Below, one piece after another: positions 21,737 to 33,500 of a stretch of 64,000 nucleotides of DNA (position 1 is the stretch's first letter; every line of letters begins with the position of its first letter). Both the position numbers and the translations under genes were made by a program. Source of the stretch: Fomes fomentarius (Eukaryota; Basidiomycota; Agaricomycetes; Polyporales; Polyporaceae); contig JABYQN010000017.1 in the NCBI GenBank assembly GCA_022606135.1, positions 372,001 through 436,000 on the forward strand. The letters are read 5' to 3'. The notes below the pieces were generated by a model that saw only the letters and a program-made list of their open reading frames with translations, did not search any database and was not told where the DNA came from.

Positions 21737-22413
21737 TCATGTATGCGTCGTACTGATACAATCGCAATCAATGTGATCAATATGAGGAAGTATGCACAAT
21801 AGCGCGGAATCGTTCATCGAGTACACGACAACGCTCATCCCCAAAGAATACGAATACGATGGCTCCACGACCAAAGATGAGTCGTCCAACGAAGCTACAG
21901 CGTCTCGGAAGGCGGACACCAGTTCTCGAAAGGAAGGAGACTCGGAATGGGAGGAGCCTTGTGAGGACGAGTGAGGTCCGAATCCGAGAACCGCTTCCGT
22001 CATGCGCTGAGCCTGTAGTACCTTCTTGAGCAGATCCGCTCGACGGAGCACGGCGGAATCATGCGACTCGCCGAGGCCCTTCGCCTTGACATCTTCGAGG
22101 TGGTCCTTGATGCGACCGATCTGCTCGAGCTTCTCCCCGCATTCCTTCCGGAGGGCGTCGAGCTTGCTGACGCTCTCCTTCTCCGTGTTAGGTGATTCCT
22201 CACATGCTTGCTTGCGTTAGACGTATAGGCACGAGGACGCTGCCCAGAGAGTACACTACAGCATTGACAGAGTGGGACAGGATCAAGCGGCGTGGTACGT
22301 TCTGCGTCGTCGACATTCGGCTTCACCGCGCTTGTGTTGCTTTGTACCACCCACTCGTGGTCCGCGGTTGGTGGATCCACGGCCGATAACAGAGTGCTAG
22401 TGTCGTTCTCCAT
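21737..22413 (-). CDS. Coiled-coil protein, function unknown
   Basis: Two exons (22413-22299 and 22206-21737) give 194 aa. The N-terminus is MENDTSTLLSAVDPPT. The middle is charged and helical with heptad spacing (KLDALRKECGEKLEQIGRI, LEDVKAKGLGESHD, ADLLKKVLQAQRMTEAV). The C-terminal third is serine-rich. I do not recognise a family. Its 3' half lies within duplication copy B; a truncated twin is at 17383-17692. It is transcribed towards the hydrophobin. The intron acceptor chosen (AAG before CATGTG) is the one that keeps frame. Confidence 0.6.
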
Positions 22414-23165
22414 ACCTAGTCACAACGCTGCTGATACATGAGGAGGAGGCAACAGCTGAGATGAGGAGGAGGAGGATTATCATCAGTAAGTAATAGAGGG
22501 CAAAGCTGCGAGCAAATGCGAAATGCGGAGTTCGGCAAGCGCCGACTCTCATTTGATGCTAAACCAGTCTCCAGCCAATCAGAGAAGTCCTCGCAACTTG
22601 CATCGTTAGTATATTCACAATAGAACGATGGACCTATGAATTATAGTATAAAGACATCACAAGTATCAGTGACTAGCTTAGTACGGAGGGCGGAGAGTGA
22701 GCAACTTCAGGACAGCAAGACAAACAGTTTAACACGACCCTGAGAATGTGAGAAGAGATGTGAGATATTACTAGTCAATAGACGTGGAAGATGTCTAGAT
22801 CTTATGTATCACGAAGACTCTTCATCGGTCACCGAGGATAAAGCACCCAGGGTGCCCCGACTCCGCTGGCAAGGTCCGATACGCAGCTACGACTTGGCGC
22901 ACCGGCACGACAACCTCAGAGTCGCACGGGCACTTGTCGTGCAGACTCCAATCCACGCCCTCACACGCCCATTTTGTTGCACAGAGCTTCGCTATGATTC
23001 ACGAAAGCCTAGCAGTGTCATGTCGTACATAGAAAGAGAATATATTCAGAGGGCGTATTTACTCATGTATGTAACTCAAGGTGGCAAACACGCCGCGGCG
23101 GAGTGTGAACTTCCAACCTTCCCACTCGAACTTGCGAACGAGCCTCCTACTCCTGTGCTCGCAAT
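22414..23165. other. Intergenic, no gene seen
   Basis: About 750 bases. An open frame from 22804 is not protein-like, and its end overlaps another frame of the Crinkler-like relic that follows. Confidence 0.4.
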
Positions 23166-23505
23166 ATGCCTACACTCTTCTACGTCAACACCACTCTCTT
23201 TCTGCACGCCGTGCAAGGCGTCGAAATTGACAATGATGCCACTGTGGTCCATCTCGTGCGTTCACTTCCATTGAAATCTATTCTCTTGTTCATTTCAACA
23301 GACCGAACCAGTGCCTGACGATCCAAATATATCTGATCGCATGAAAGACTACGCTAGCAAAGCTGAAATATGCATGATCATCACCGCTACGAATTTTCCT
23401 TCGTGTTTACGGTTTTGCAGTCGAGTACAACGTTCAGCTCATCCATACCCATCACGCGCGAAAATGGGATGGGCACTCCCACTTCATAATCAGAATTGGA
23501 CGTAA
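23166..23505 (+). pseudogene. Broken Crinkler-like header copy
   Basis: Begins like the protein at 44550-46524: MPTLFYVNTTLF, then VEIDNDATV. It then jumps by deletion to VHLV, passes an intron, and resumes with PVPDDPNISDRMKDYASK before losing similarity. The central part of the first exon and everything after the header (nuclease-like and kinase-like domains) are missing. It is a decayed relative about 21 kb from the full gene, in opposite orientation. Confidence 0.7.
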
Positions 23506-23510
23506 AGATC

Positions 23511-24151
23511 AATCATACTAGATATGGGGATTGACGAACATTGCACAGAGATTCCACTCGAGGCGCTCGCTTGCCCATCGCGGCGGGCCATCCGAGGAGA
23601 AGGTAAGTATCACCACTCCTTGAATGATTGTCTGAGGGCCCGGATTGTCACACCGCACGCACCCTGAGCTCGGTCCGGATCGTCGAATGACGCGCTCGTC
23701 ACAATATTATTTCAACTTTACTTCAGCGATACCCAGTGCACATAGTATCCGTATGCATGACATAGGAAGTGAAGTTTGTGAGCCTTGGAAGTCCTAGTGC
23801 GCGCTGCCGGCTTTGATTACTGGTCAGCCATCGGCGCTGGACACATTCATGATTCCGATCGTCACCTCTGGCAGCCCAAGTCCTGCAAATGCTGCCACGG
23901 CTCCACCAAGCCCGTACTACTCTCACTTCTAGCCACTGTGTACATCCTTTCCGACAAAATCGGAGCCGAGACACACCCACGCGTGGGAAGGGTTCAAGTT
24001 GGATGTGTGCCGTGAACTTACGTTCCTCAGCAAACTTCATCCTCACCCTCCACGTCGCACCCTCCGTCTCGTAAGTTCCGCCACTTCGTGCTTCGCAACG
24101 ACCACGGGCTAACTCGATCTCACTTAGCCCAGTCAGTTCTACAGCAATAGT
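23511..24151. other. Intergenic, no gene seen
   Basis: About 640 bases between the Crinkler-like relic and DUF4246 copy 2. Short frames only; it should contain the DUF4246 promoter. Confidence 0.4.
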
Positions 24152-25947
24152 ATGGCGGCGTCTGACGTCTTTCGCACTCCATATGAGTTTCACAAGCGCG
24201 ATCTTGTGACGCTAGTTGAGCTTCGTATGCGCAAGTTCTCCAACATCATCCGTCAAAAGCCTCGCTGGTGGGAGGGTGTCAACGACAGCGCACACGTTGC
24301 AAGATGGCGTGCTATGTTGGTCAAATTGGACCAGCGCCGACAGAAGTCGTTTGGAGGTGCGCACGGTTCTTTCGTCTTTGCATGGCATGCGTTTGACTGC
24401 AGATAACAGCGCAACCATGTCCCTGCCAACCCATCACCGACGATCAGCTCGACTATGTGTTCGACGAGTTGAAGTGGGCTGCCTCGCAGGTAGAGTCGAC
24501 CACCGGAATACATGTAAGCCAATCTGTTGTCGTAGTGAACATTCACTGAACAACATGCTCAACCTAGAGTAATTCTGTGTACGGGGTCTATCAGTCGTCG
24601 TCTCTCATCCCTAAAGACGTGAAGCAGGCCTTCATCAGTGCAGTTGCCATCCTCGAGTCCGTGCCTCAAGGAGAGAAGGACTGGCATCCGGGCTCAAACC
24701 GCCAAGTACTCGACCTTGTCGATCCCTCCCTCTACTGTTTGCGCATTGGCGCGAGCTTGTTCAATCGTCCACAAGACGATAGAAGTAGCTCATCCGACCC
24801 ACCGGTCGAACGTACCTGGGATGAGTACAAGAAGACTCGCAAGGGCGAATACGGACAGGAATACGAATACCAATGGGACTCCTCATTTGTATCACAGGAC
24901 TTCCAGTGGCTCCCGACCGATTTCGCAGTGGCCACGACAGGCGAGGTCACATGCCAAGGCTACATCAATAACCTTCATCCGATCGAGCATCGAGTGCTGT
25001 ATCCCCCTATCACCTCCGTCCTCCAGCGCTTCATCCCCATGTTCGAAAAGGTTCTTTCTGATGCCCAGAGTCCCGAGCCCCCTCTGCTCATTCACGTCGA
25101 CCCCTATTCCTGGTACGACCACCATGAATTCGACTGGGATGACTGGGATGACAGCGATGAGGCGTGTTCTGAGTATGGGGATTGGTATGCAACCCGTGAG
25201 CCATTCGTTCCGGAGCCTCCGTGCTTTGAGCCTCCCAGCACCGAAGGGCGGATCGAAGTCAACCTGAAAGGACGTACTCTCCAGGTGATTGTCAAGCTCG
25301 CGAACATTGTCCTAACGCCAAAGAAGCCCAAGTATCCCGGTGGCAAATGGCACGTCGAAGGGATGCTCAATGAGCGCATCGTCGCCACAGGCTTCTACTA
25401 CTACGCCTGCAAGAACATCACGAAGTCGCGCCTCGCGTTCCGCGCACAGGTTGGTGCCGAAGAGGATGGCTCGGGACTTCCATACGATCACAACGAGGAC
25501 TCGGAGGGCGGCTATCTGTTCACCTTCGGGTTCACAGCCCGCGACCAGTTGAACCAGGGGCTTGGGCATGTCGTCGCAGTAAAAGACAAGTGCATTGCGT
25601 TCTCAAACCGCTGGCAACATCGCGTCAAGCCCTTCGAACTTGTAGACCGGTCGAAGCGGGGCGTCCAAAAGATCCTGTCCATCTTTTTAGTCGACCCATC
25701 CTGTCGGGTGCACTCGACGTCGGACGTGCCTCCACAGCAGCGTGCGTGGTACGAGAACGAGATGGAGCGGATCCCCGCGCTACGAGGGCTTCCGACGGAG
25801 CTGTATGATATGATCGCGTCGTACGCGCTCGCCGGGACACTCTGTCGTGAAGAGGCAGAGGAGGTTCGAAAGAAGGTGATGAAGGAGAGGGCGAAATTCG
25901 TCAAGAAACAGAACAGAGACGTGTACGGAGTTATGTTCCGTCCGTAG
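24152..25947 (+). CDS. DUF4246 family protein, copy 2
   Basis: Three exons (24152-24356, 24410-24513, 24568-25947) give 562 aa. It is paralogous to copy 1 along its whole length: FRTPYEF, RWWEGV, EKDWHPGS, QWLPTDFAVATTGEV, WHVEGMLNERIVA (H about 365, E about 367), NRWQHRVKPF (H about 454). Relative to copy 1, the N-terminal linker is shorter, there is an acidic insert (DWDDWDDSDEACSE), and the arginine of PGVRKIL is replaced (RGVQKIL). If the Fe(II)/2OG-like reading is right, this copy may have lost a cosubstrate contact. The first intron ends at AACAG (24409); the nearer AG would break the frame. No lesions found. Confidence 0.9.
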
Positions 25948-27457
25948 GAGGATTAGATGTGGGACCTGTATCTCAAAATTCTCGCTGACTTGGAGTCTGA
26001 TTCGAAACCGTAGTAGCCCGTACATCCGCCGCACTAGGGAGGCTAGGCGAGACAATGTATATTGAACCCGTCGTTTCGAAACAATGTCATACCGTTCATC
26101 TTGGCCTACTTGACCTTCGTCACGACCGCCCGCCATACATGAAGTCCACCATTCCTTCCGCCCGGACAGAGAGATGCCACCCAAACTCACTGATCAGATT
26201 ATAGACTTCCTTTCGTCGGATGTTTTCTAGCAGTCCCCTCATGCCCGTCCTTGAATCATACGAAGTGCTCAGATCTGCTTGCTCGATAGCCGTCCAATTA
26301 CATCTCTATCTCGACCAGCAAACATCCCAGCTATATACTAGTCCAGACGCACACAAAGCCCTTTGATGTAGTAGGCACCTTCAGTCTGATGAGCACTCGT
26401 CTGCCTCTGTGAAACAGTACCTAGAGAACCTGTTGTACCTGTATGATATGTATCACTGTATGAGCGGCATATAAGACATGATAGAAAAAAGGGTGCTGCA
26501 CTGGGTGTAGCCTGTCAGACAGCCTCCGTGATAGACAAGCACAGCGGCGCGCCGAGGCTAAGGCCGCAAGTACTCGTCTCCCCTTTGTCTGTGGCACCTC
26601 CTCAGGCTCTTTGCTTCGGGGTTCCAGAGGTTCGATGGATGGGCCGTCACGGTGTTGCGCGTCCTCTCGCCGTAACTGCAACCGAGCTCGACGCCCGACT
26701 GCGCTGTGTATCATTGTTTGTAGCCATGAGAGCAGACTGGATGACGACGTGCTGCTCCTCGACGTGCACTATACCGGTGGCTTTCGTGGGCGAGGGGTGC
26801 AGTTCGCCGACTCGATAGCCAGCGACAAGCTGGGTGAGAACGAAGACTCAATGGTAGAGCGAAGAGCATGGTCAGTGTCAATGCTGAGGTCGTCGTGCTT
26901 GAAGAACGATATGAGATCGAAAGAATTCAATATGCCAATGTGCCATGAGTGTCGGATAGTAATACTGAATCGTAGGTTCCAGTCAGACGTGCGCGGATTC
27001 CCCCAGCGGGCGCCTACACCACTCGCAATTTGCTCTCGACCGCCGCGTTCTCTCCAGCCGCGTTCTCTCCAGCCGGCTGAGTCTCCGTGTCGGACGACTC
27101 AATCTGGCACTCGGACGACTGCGACATCAAGACACTCGTACTCTGGCTCTCGCTCGTCTCCCGACTTGGCCTCTCACGCAGCCTCCTACTATCGAAGTGG
27201 AGGCGCGACTCCTCCCCCTCCTCTCTCGACCGTGATCCCGGATCGATTCAGTACTTACTACAGCCCAGCCGCTCTTTGCAACGCCGCAATCGCATTGTGG
27301 ACGACACGTGGATTAGCCGCTCCAAGATTCAGAAGACCCATACTCACCTGGCAGTTGGTGTGTATCGTGCACTCACCCTCAAGTCGATATGGCATATTCA
27401 TAAGCTGTCACGCAGTGCATGTCCAGGGACTGAGCCCTTCAATTTTCATCGATAGCC
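25948..27457. other. Intergenic, no supported gene
   Basis: About 1.5 kb before the F-box pseudogene. Longer frames (for example 26611-27603) have low-complexity Ser/Arg composition and no family features. From about 27360 the sequence is homologous to the region upstream of the F-box gene at 52233, marking the start of inverted arm 1. Confidence 0.4.
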
Positions 27458-29034
27458 ATGACAACAGACGTCCTCGAGCCTGCACTGCTCTGGGATATAC
27501 TGCGCGAGATCGCCTTCATCTGCCCCCGAGGAACCTGCACAACGCTCATGCGCACATGCACCTTCTTCTACCACGAAGTCGCAGCATCCATACTCAGCCA
27601 TGAAATCCTGCTTCACAACGAATCCATCACTACAAGCTTTCTCGAATTCCTACATGCAGGAAAGAATCAGATGCCGCGCTATCCACTCGTCCGCCACCTT
27701 GCTCTTCGCCTCTCTCTCTCCCTGTCGCCAGACACCGCAAAAGGGCTAGCAGATGCCATCGCTCTCATGACCGGGCTTGTGACTGTCCAGATCCCCAGAG
27801 AAATCGGGAACTTCTGGCCGACCCTAAGTGACTTCACGATCGGAAACTGGCCGGCCCTAAGTGACGCCATCGCGTCCCTCCCGTCTCTCCAGCGAATCTT
27901 CATACACGGAGCAGGCCCGCAATCATGCCAATTCCTCCTCTCTCTCCAGTCAGCCAACCTTAGGTCTATTGATCTCGACATAACAGACCGTGAACTCAAG
28001 GAGGAGCTATCTGGACAGCGCCTCAGTGCTCCATGGCTCTCTTCGCACCTAGTGCAGTTCTTCGGGAGGTGGACATCGACTCTGACAGAGCTTCGATATC
28101 ACACTCCCTTTCTTCCTGCTGCACAGTACACGCCTTCCTACTACCCAGAAGCGTATCCCATGATGCGCACGTTATCAATCTGCCATCGTGGCCGCGTGGA
28201 TCCCAGCCCGTACATTCGCGCCTTTCCGATTCTTGCACATCTGGACGTCCACATGCAATCAGAGCTAAACGACCTATTCATGTGGCACGAATATCGCACC
28301 TCGAATGTGCTCAGTCAACGTGAGGTCCAACGCCTCGGTCCCGCCTCGCAGCACCCCGGCCAGTGGTGGGAGTTTGTTCAGTTCAATGGCACGCTTGCCG
28401 ACCTCTATGCTCTTGCTCTCAATTGCCGCATTTCACATATCAGACTGGACTTCATGGAAGACACGCACCTTCCCCTGCTCTCTGCAAGTCCTTGCCGACG
28501 CACGACCAATACATCTGAATATTTGTTTTTTCGAGGGGCCGATAGATAGCCTCTCTTCGATCATGCAAATGCAGGGTGCATCATGTCTCCAAAGTCTCGT
28601 CGTCACCAGTATGATCGATCGATGGACAGCTTGTATGGATGTGGCTTCTGCACTGGTGAGCACCGTTGTTCTGGGGGCAAGGGACATTTGTCAACTTGTC
28701 TTTAATGCGCTGAACATGTTCAACTTTAGTCTTCCCTTGCTGCAGCCCTCGCCATGCTTCCGGGTCCATTTCGCCGGCTTCACATGGCCATCATCCTTAT
28801 AGACACTAACTCTCCAGACACTCATCGACCGTCCCGGCTAACGATTTCTGCGGCACACGTCGATGTCGAGCAGGTTGTCAAAGATCTTGTAGAACAACAC
28901 TGGAAGATGTGATTGTTGCATACGACAATCAGGCAGGAGAGCTACGAGAGGCTAGATTCGAGCGTCGGGCTCAGGCCGGAGGTAGTACATGGGCGAACGA
29001 TGTGCTGTACTGTGGTATGTTCGACTTGGTATAA
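27458..29034 (+). pseudogene. F-box-type protein with two frameshifts
   Basis: Homologue of the intact gene at 50652-52233. It opens with PALLWDILREIAFICPRGTC and LMRTCTFFYHEVAASIL, followed by leucine-rich segments (LPSLQRIFIHGAG, SLQSANLRSIDLD). Two frame changes break it. One extra base near 28483 turns the PLL...VLADARP segment out of frame, and a second shift near 28895 precedes TLEDVIVAYDNQAGELREAR. The intron after SAL and the C-terminal exon are recognisable. F-box proteins are substrate adaptors of SCF ubiquitin ligases. Two independent lesions make a sequencing error less likely. Confidence 0.75.
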
Positions 29035-29828
29035 ACATCAGTCATCCATGACCCATGATGTGCACTCACGATGTTTTCATCCGAGGCTGGCAATCGGGTG
29101 CTGATCGTTGAAATGGTGAACGTTCAGTAGCACTGGTGCAGTACTTGACCCGGGTTCCTCGGATCGTGTTGCAAGTCGAGATCAGCCACTAGACGAGTTA
29201 CAAATTTTCCTCTCTTGTGCTCCTCGACTCGGACCCTCCTCTCGTTCCCTTTTCATCGTCAGACGAATGTATCAGCTCTCTGCTCTCCCTGCGTGACTCG
29301 ACACTCGCCGTGCACACAGGGTGAGGTACTGTTCATCTAACACCTCTCCGGGCTCATACTGCCAGTGCCCTGGTATGCATCAGCGCCTGTCAACCGAATG
29401 TTGTTGTGTTGCTGGCGGGGCTCTTTGGACGGATGAGCGTATCGCTGCCTGACATTCGTGTGAGGTGCGACCGTGGTCCGACAACCACCAGAAGTACAAG
29501 ATGAGCACATCACTGTCGATAATATCCAAACCTAGCACTCGATCGTACTTCAGGATTGTCAACAACATGTAGTGTGTCCTTGCAATATCCCCCATGAGTT
29601 GCAAGCAAGTCCTTTCAAGGTTTTCCATCAGAGAGCAGGCGTCACGAGCACGAGACTATTAGATATTTATGGTTTCCGATTCGTACCTGTCAGCTAGTAC
29701 CTGAAGCGACATTGTACGACGTCGCCGACCACCGGGAAGCACATCTTCGTCAGTCGTCAGCGAGACACAACGACAACAAAGATACTCACGCACCACTTAT
29801 CGTACAAGTTGCCGCATCTCCCACTCTC
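29035..29828. other. Spacer in arm 1, no gene seen
   Basis: About 790 bases downstream of the ATL gene. 29475-29620 is homologous in inverted form to about 49255-49395; the rest has no match in arm 2. No coding frame is convincing. Confidence 0.4.
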
Positions 29829-30500
29829 CTATTCACCCACCTCCGCAGCAGCAGCCTCTTCACTCTCGCCCTCTCCGCCTCCGCCTCCACCCCGACTCGG
29901 ACCAGCTTCATCGCTATCGTCATCTCCATCGTCATCTTCACCGCCATCTGGATCTACACCGATATCCACCGTCCCAGGCGCAGGAAACCACCCATACTCT
30001 CTCAAGTCGACCTTGAATTCACCCCCACGTGTCGTAGTCACGTCAACACCTTCCGCAACGAGCGCGTTCTGCTGCCGAGACGCGCCGTCCGTCCCTGGTC
30101 CTCTTGAGGATATAACTCCCGTGGAAGACAGGACGCGATGCCATGGCACCGGCGGGTTCGCATGCGGGTTGAGGAACTTCAATGCTGCGATGTCTCTTCA
30201 GATCGCTGCGTCGTTGAATGAATGACTGACGAGGACGCGTACCTTGGCCCACATGCCTCGAGTATGCGGGCATCCCTATGAGCTTCGCGATGTGCCCTGT
30301 ATAAAATCAGGATATAGATATAAGAGTTCAAATCTGTCTCCGTGGTTCATGATGGACGGCAGACCGTAGGAAGTGACCCTCTGAGGAGGAATCTGGCGGA
30401 CTACATGATAGACCTAAGGCTCTGTGAGTACCTAGAACCTCCACTCAGCAAGTGAGGAGGTCTATACCGCTGCATGGAACTGGTCCCCATCCAATGGCAT
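29829..30500 (-). CDS. atl1: Alkyltransferase-like DNA-lesion-binding protein
   Basis: Four exons (30500-30468, 30413-30365, 30296-30243, 30184-29829) give 163 aa. It has the DNA-binding domain of O6-alkylguanine-DNA alkyltransferases: VTSYGHIAKLIGMPAYSRHV, then ANPPVPWHRVLSSTGVISSR and NALVAEGVDV. The alkyl-acceptor motif P-C-H-R reads P-W-H-R, so it cannot accept alkyl groups. This is the mark of ATL proteins, which bind O6-alkylguanine, flip it out and hand it to nucleotide excision repair in the nucleus. The tail is unusual: an acidic run (GGEDDDGDDDSDE) followed by a glycine run. A copy missing the last exon lies at 48997-49255 in arm 2. Confidence 0.9.
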
Positions 30501-30555
30501 GACGGTGAGTGGCAACTTGCAGTCAAGCGCGCATCACGTCGAGTCAAGGTACGCG

Positions 30556-33500
30556 TTACGTCACGCGTTTGTCACTACACGCGGCACCGTAGTACACCCT
30601 CTGTGACATGAATGCTATCTCTATTCCTCTGCACATCCCCGACGGTCCACAGACGAGTTTGCAGCCACTTACGGAACCAAAGCCTAGTCCGTTCTCTCAC
30701 TTCCGACAACGTCCCTCTTCTCCACACTCCACACACGCCTTGGAACCGCCGGGTCTGTACGCATACAACCGCGCAACGTCGAGCTTTACATTTAACGCTC
30801 ACATCGGCGAGCACGACAGGAAGAAAGCGCTCACCAAACAGCACGTCCCTCTTTCCCAAGCGCACCTCGAGCGCCGCATAGCCCGCGCCCGCGATCCACG
30901 GCAGCGCACTCAGCTCCATACACTCGAACCCCGTCTCGTCCCATTTGACTCCCTCGAGCGCGGTGAGGTGTGTGGAAGGATAGAGGTACGTGCGCGGCGG
31001 GTGCTTCCTGCCTTTGAAAGACTCCTCTGAAGGCGGGGGTATCGCAGGACTCGAGGTACCCCACTCTGCGTGCGTGTACGAGTCTGCATGAGCGGACGTG
31101 CCTGTCGTTTGTGCCTTGCTCGTGTCGTTGATCTTGCCCTTCGTCGTCCGCGTCGCTTTGCCGCTCTGCTTCGCCGTGTCCACGGGCTTCTCTATGTCGG
31201 CCACCGCCTTTTGGGCACCTTGCTTCACGCGCACACTCTTTCTGGGCGCACGCTTCTTCCCCGGTTTGCCCGCCGGTCCATCCGCGGTTGCACCCTCTAC
31301 TTTCACCTTGACATCCCCTATGAGCGGGACAGGTGCAGGTGCGACCTTCCTCCTCGCGGCGCGCTTCTTCCCTTGTTGAGGAACTGATGCATCGCAGTCA
31401 GCCAGTCGGTACGACGATCTTCATGGTACATAGCTCACCGACTATAGCAGAATCATCAGCCTCAATTTTGACACGACGTTTGCCACGGACCCGCGGCTCT
31501 GGCTTCGCTGCGACAGCCTTAGGAATCTCCCTGGGTCGCCGTCTAGCAAGGACGACTCTGACGGGCTCTACAATCGGGCTTCCGTCTTAAACCCTCATCA
31601 TATTGATATTTTACCACCTTCACTCACGATCATCCTCATCGTCGTCCAGGACGAACACGGCGGACTGCTCAGGCACCTTGATCTCCTGCGCCTCGGTCTT
31701 CACCGTCGTCGGCGATCCGAAGGCTACACGAGAGCTCTGCGTCTTCTTTCTGTGCACGGTGGATGTCGTCTGTAGTGGTACGCCATCCATGTTCACGCAG
31801 CGCATACGCGTTCCATCACCATCACCTGGAACTATCTCGCGCCCATCCAGCCTCACTTCTACTCCGGCCCTAGCGCGAGCATCTGCAGGTATCTCACTCG
31901 CCGGCAGGTCGACACTGTCACGAACCCGCAGTGTCTCCTGCGCCGCCAGCCTGAGCTTTCGAGATACGCACACGACACGTCGACTCACCTGCTCGACCTG
32001 CACCTGCTCTTGGCCACCCTCGATGTGCACCGACTCACAACTCTCGCGCATCCCATTGCCCACATCAGCTCCAGGCCTTTCGGGTCGGTACGGCTGCGGC
32101 GTACTCGGCCGACTACCTGTACCAGGTCCGCCGGGACAAGGTGGCGAGCGCGGACGCGGGCGGGGTGGGAGATCCTCTGGGGGCGGAAGAATGTCTGGGT
32201 GCGGGCTCGTGCTCCGGTTCGGGTTCGGACTGAGATTTAGGGGCGGGAGCAAGGCCATTTCGGCTGGAGAGGAATCCTCGATGCGAGTAGGCTTGCCAGC
32301 GGCCAATGTGGACTCCGTGTCTTGGCGGACAACAGGGGGCTCTGACATGAGCGAGATAGACTGTATGACGCGCTTGGGCACCGGAGAAGCTAGCGGAGGT
32401 GGGGAAGGACACGGGAACGGCGAGGTGGGTGGAGAAGAGGACGGCAAGTTCTCCGACTCGTGATCAAAGATAGAGGGCGAAGACGATAACGAGCGTGCAG
32501 GGGGCGAGAAGAACGAGGGAGAAAAAAAGGAACTGGAGCTTTCGAGCTTGATTGTGGGGCTTGGCGTACGAGGAAGGTTGGGCGAAGGCGAGAGAGGCAG
32601 AGATACAGAAACATCGGATTGGATTGCAGGTTCGGAAGCGTGGCACACCTTGCGTCGTTTTGGAGGAAGCAAGGACTCTGGCGCGGCGTGATCCTCGGAG
32701 TTTGGTTGAATGTGCGAATGGTCAGGGAGCGGCAGAGCTGGTGAACTAGCAGGAGAACGGGAAGCAAGCCAAGCGAGAGTATCGACAGTGTCTTCGCGTG
32801 CAGTAGAGCGTACTTCAGAGGTCGGGAAATCAGGCCAAGCCCCAGAGCTAGCTAGATTGACGATATGACCAGCGATAGGGTCTTGTCGTCCGCGGGTGTT
32901 CGCTGCAGCGGCAGCCTGAGCCTCGAATTTGCGCTTAAGACGCGGCGGAAGAGAAGAAAGGGAAATTTGAGCTATTTCAGAGCGGGCGGGCTGGGTATAT
33001 GCGCGTTGCGCAGAGGCTGAGTGGGCATATGCGATGTCGACGGCTTCGTTCAGATCTTGCGAGAAGCGTACTTGACGGGGACGAATTCCAGGAGCGCAGG
33101 ACTGTGAGGAACCACGCAAGGCGGATTTGAGGACAGCAGACACAGCGTATGGAGGCACAGTAGCGGCAGCAGGAATTCCAGCTGTGGCGGAAGTAGAGCC
33201 CGAATTGATCGCGATCTGGGGGGCCGATGAATGAGAGGGCACAGATGAAAGGCTTTGAGCACAGGCTGGACAGGCTGGATGAGGGTCTTTATCATGAGCA
33301 CGAGTATGTCGGACTGCAGACGCAGGTTTGTTCTGCGTGTCCTTGCGACGGGTCTTCACCGTCCTCACCAGCGGCGGGGGAAGGAGGGCAGGAGACTCGG
33401 CGCGTTCACGCTTGACATTGATATCGACGACGGACGACTCACGCCGAGTTCCTACAACTCGTCCTCTTGCCCTGTCGCTGGCTCCGTTCACCACAGGCGC

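Larger units (their letters stand above)
20131..22092 (+). repeat. Direct segmental duplication, copy B
   Basis: Second copy of the 15735-17692 segment, in the same orientation, offset by about 4.4 kb. Beyond its right end the coiled-coil gene continues naturally to its start, while copy A breaks off there. Copy B is therefore the more complete and probably the parental locus. Confidence 0.92.
27360..33430. repeat. Large inverted duplication, arm 1
   Basis: This segment and 46560-52340 are inverted copies: F-box gene, then ATL gene, then the 1006-aa gene here, and the same genes in mirror order there. Homology is interrupted by indels. A ~600-base part with the ATL 3' exon is only in arm 1, an internal part of the long gene is deleted in arm 2, and 29040-29475 has no match. 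Divergence is clearly higher than between the 16/21 kb direct copies. Confidence 0.88.

Noticed and set aside
26611..27603. 330-codon plus-strand frame before the F-box pseudogene
   Set aside because: Low-complexity Ser/Arg/Thr composition with no motif; it overlaps the start of the F-box gene in another frame.
31603..32463. 286-codon plus-strand frame inside the 1006-aa gene
   Set aside because: Antisense to a Ser/Pro-rich exon whose repeats keep all frames open; no protein features.
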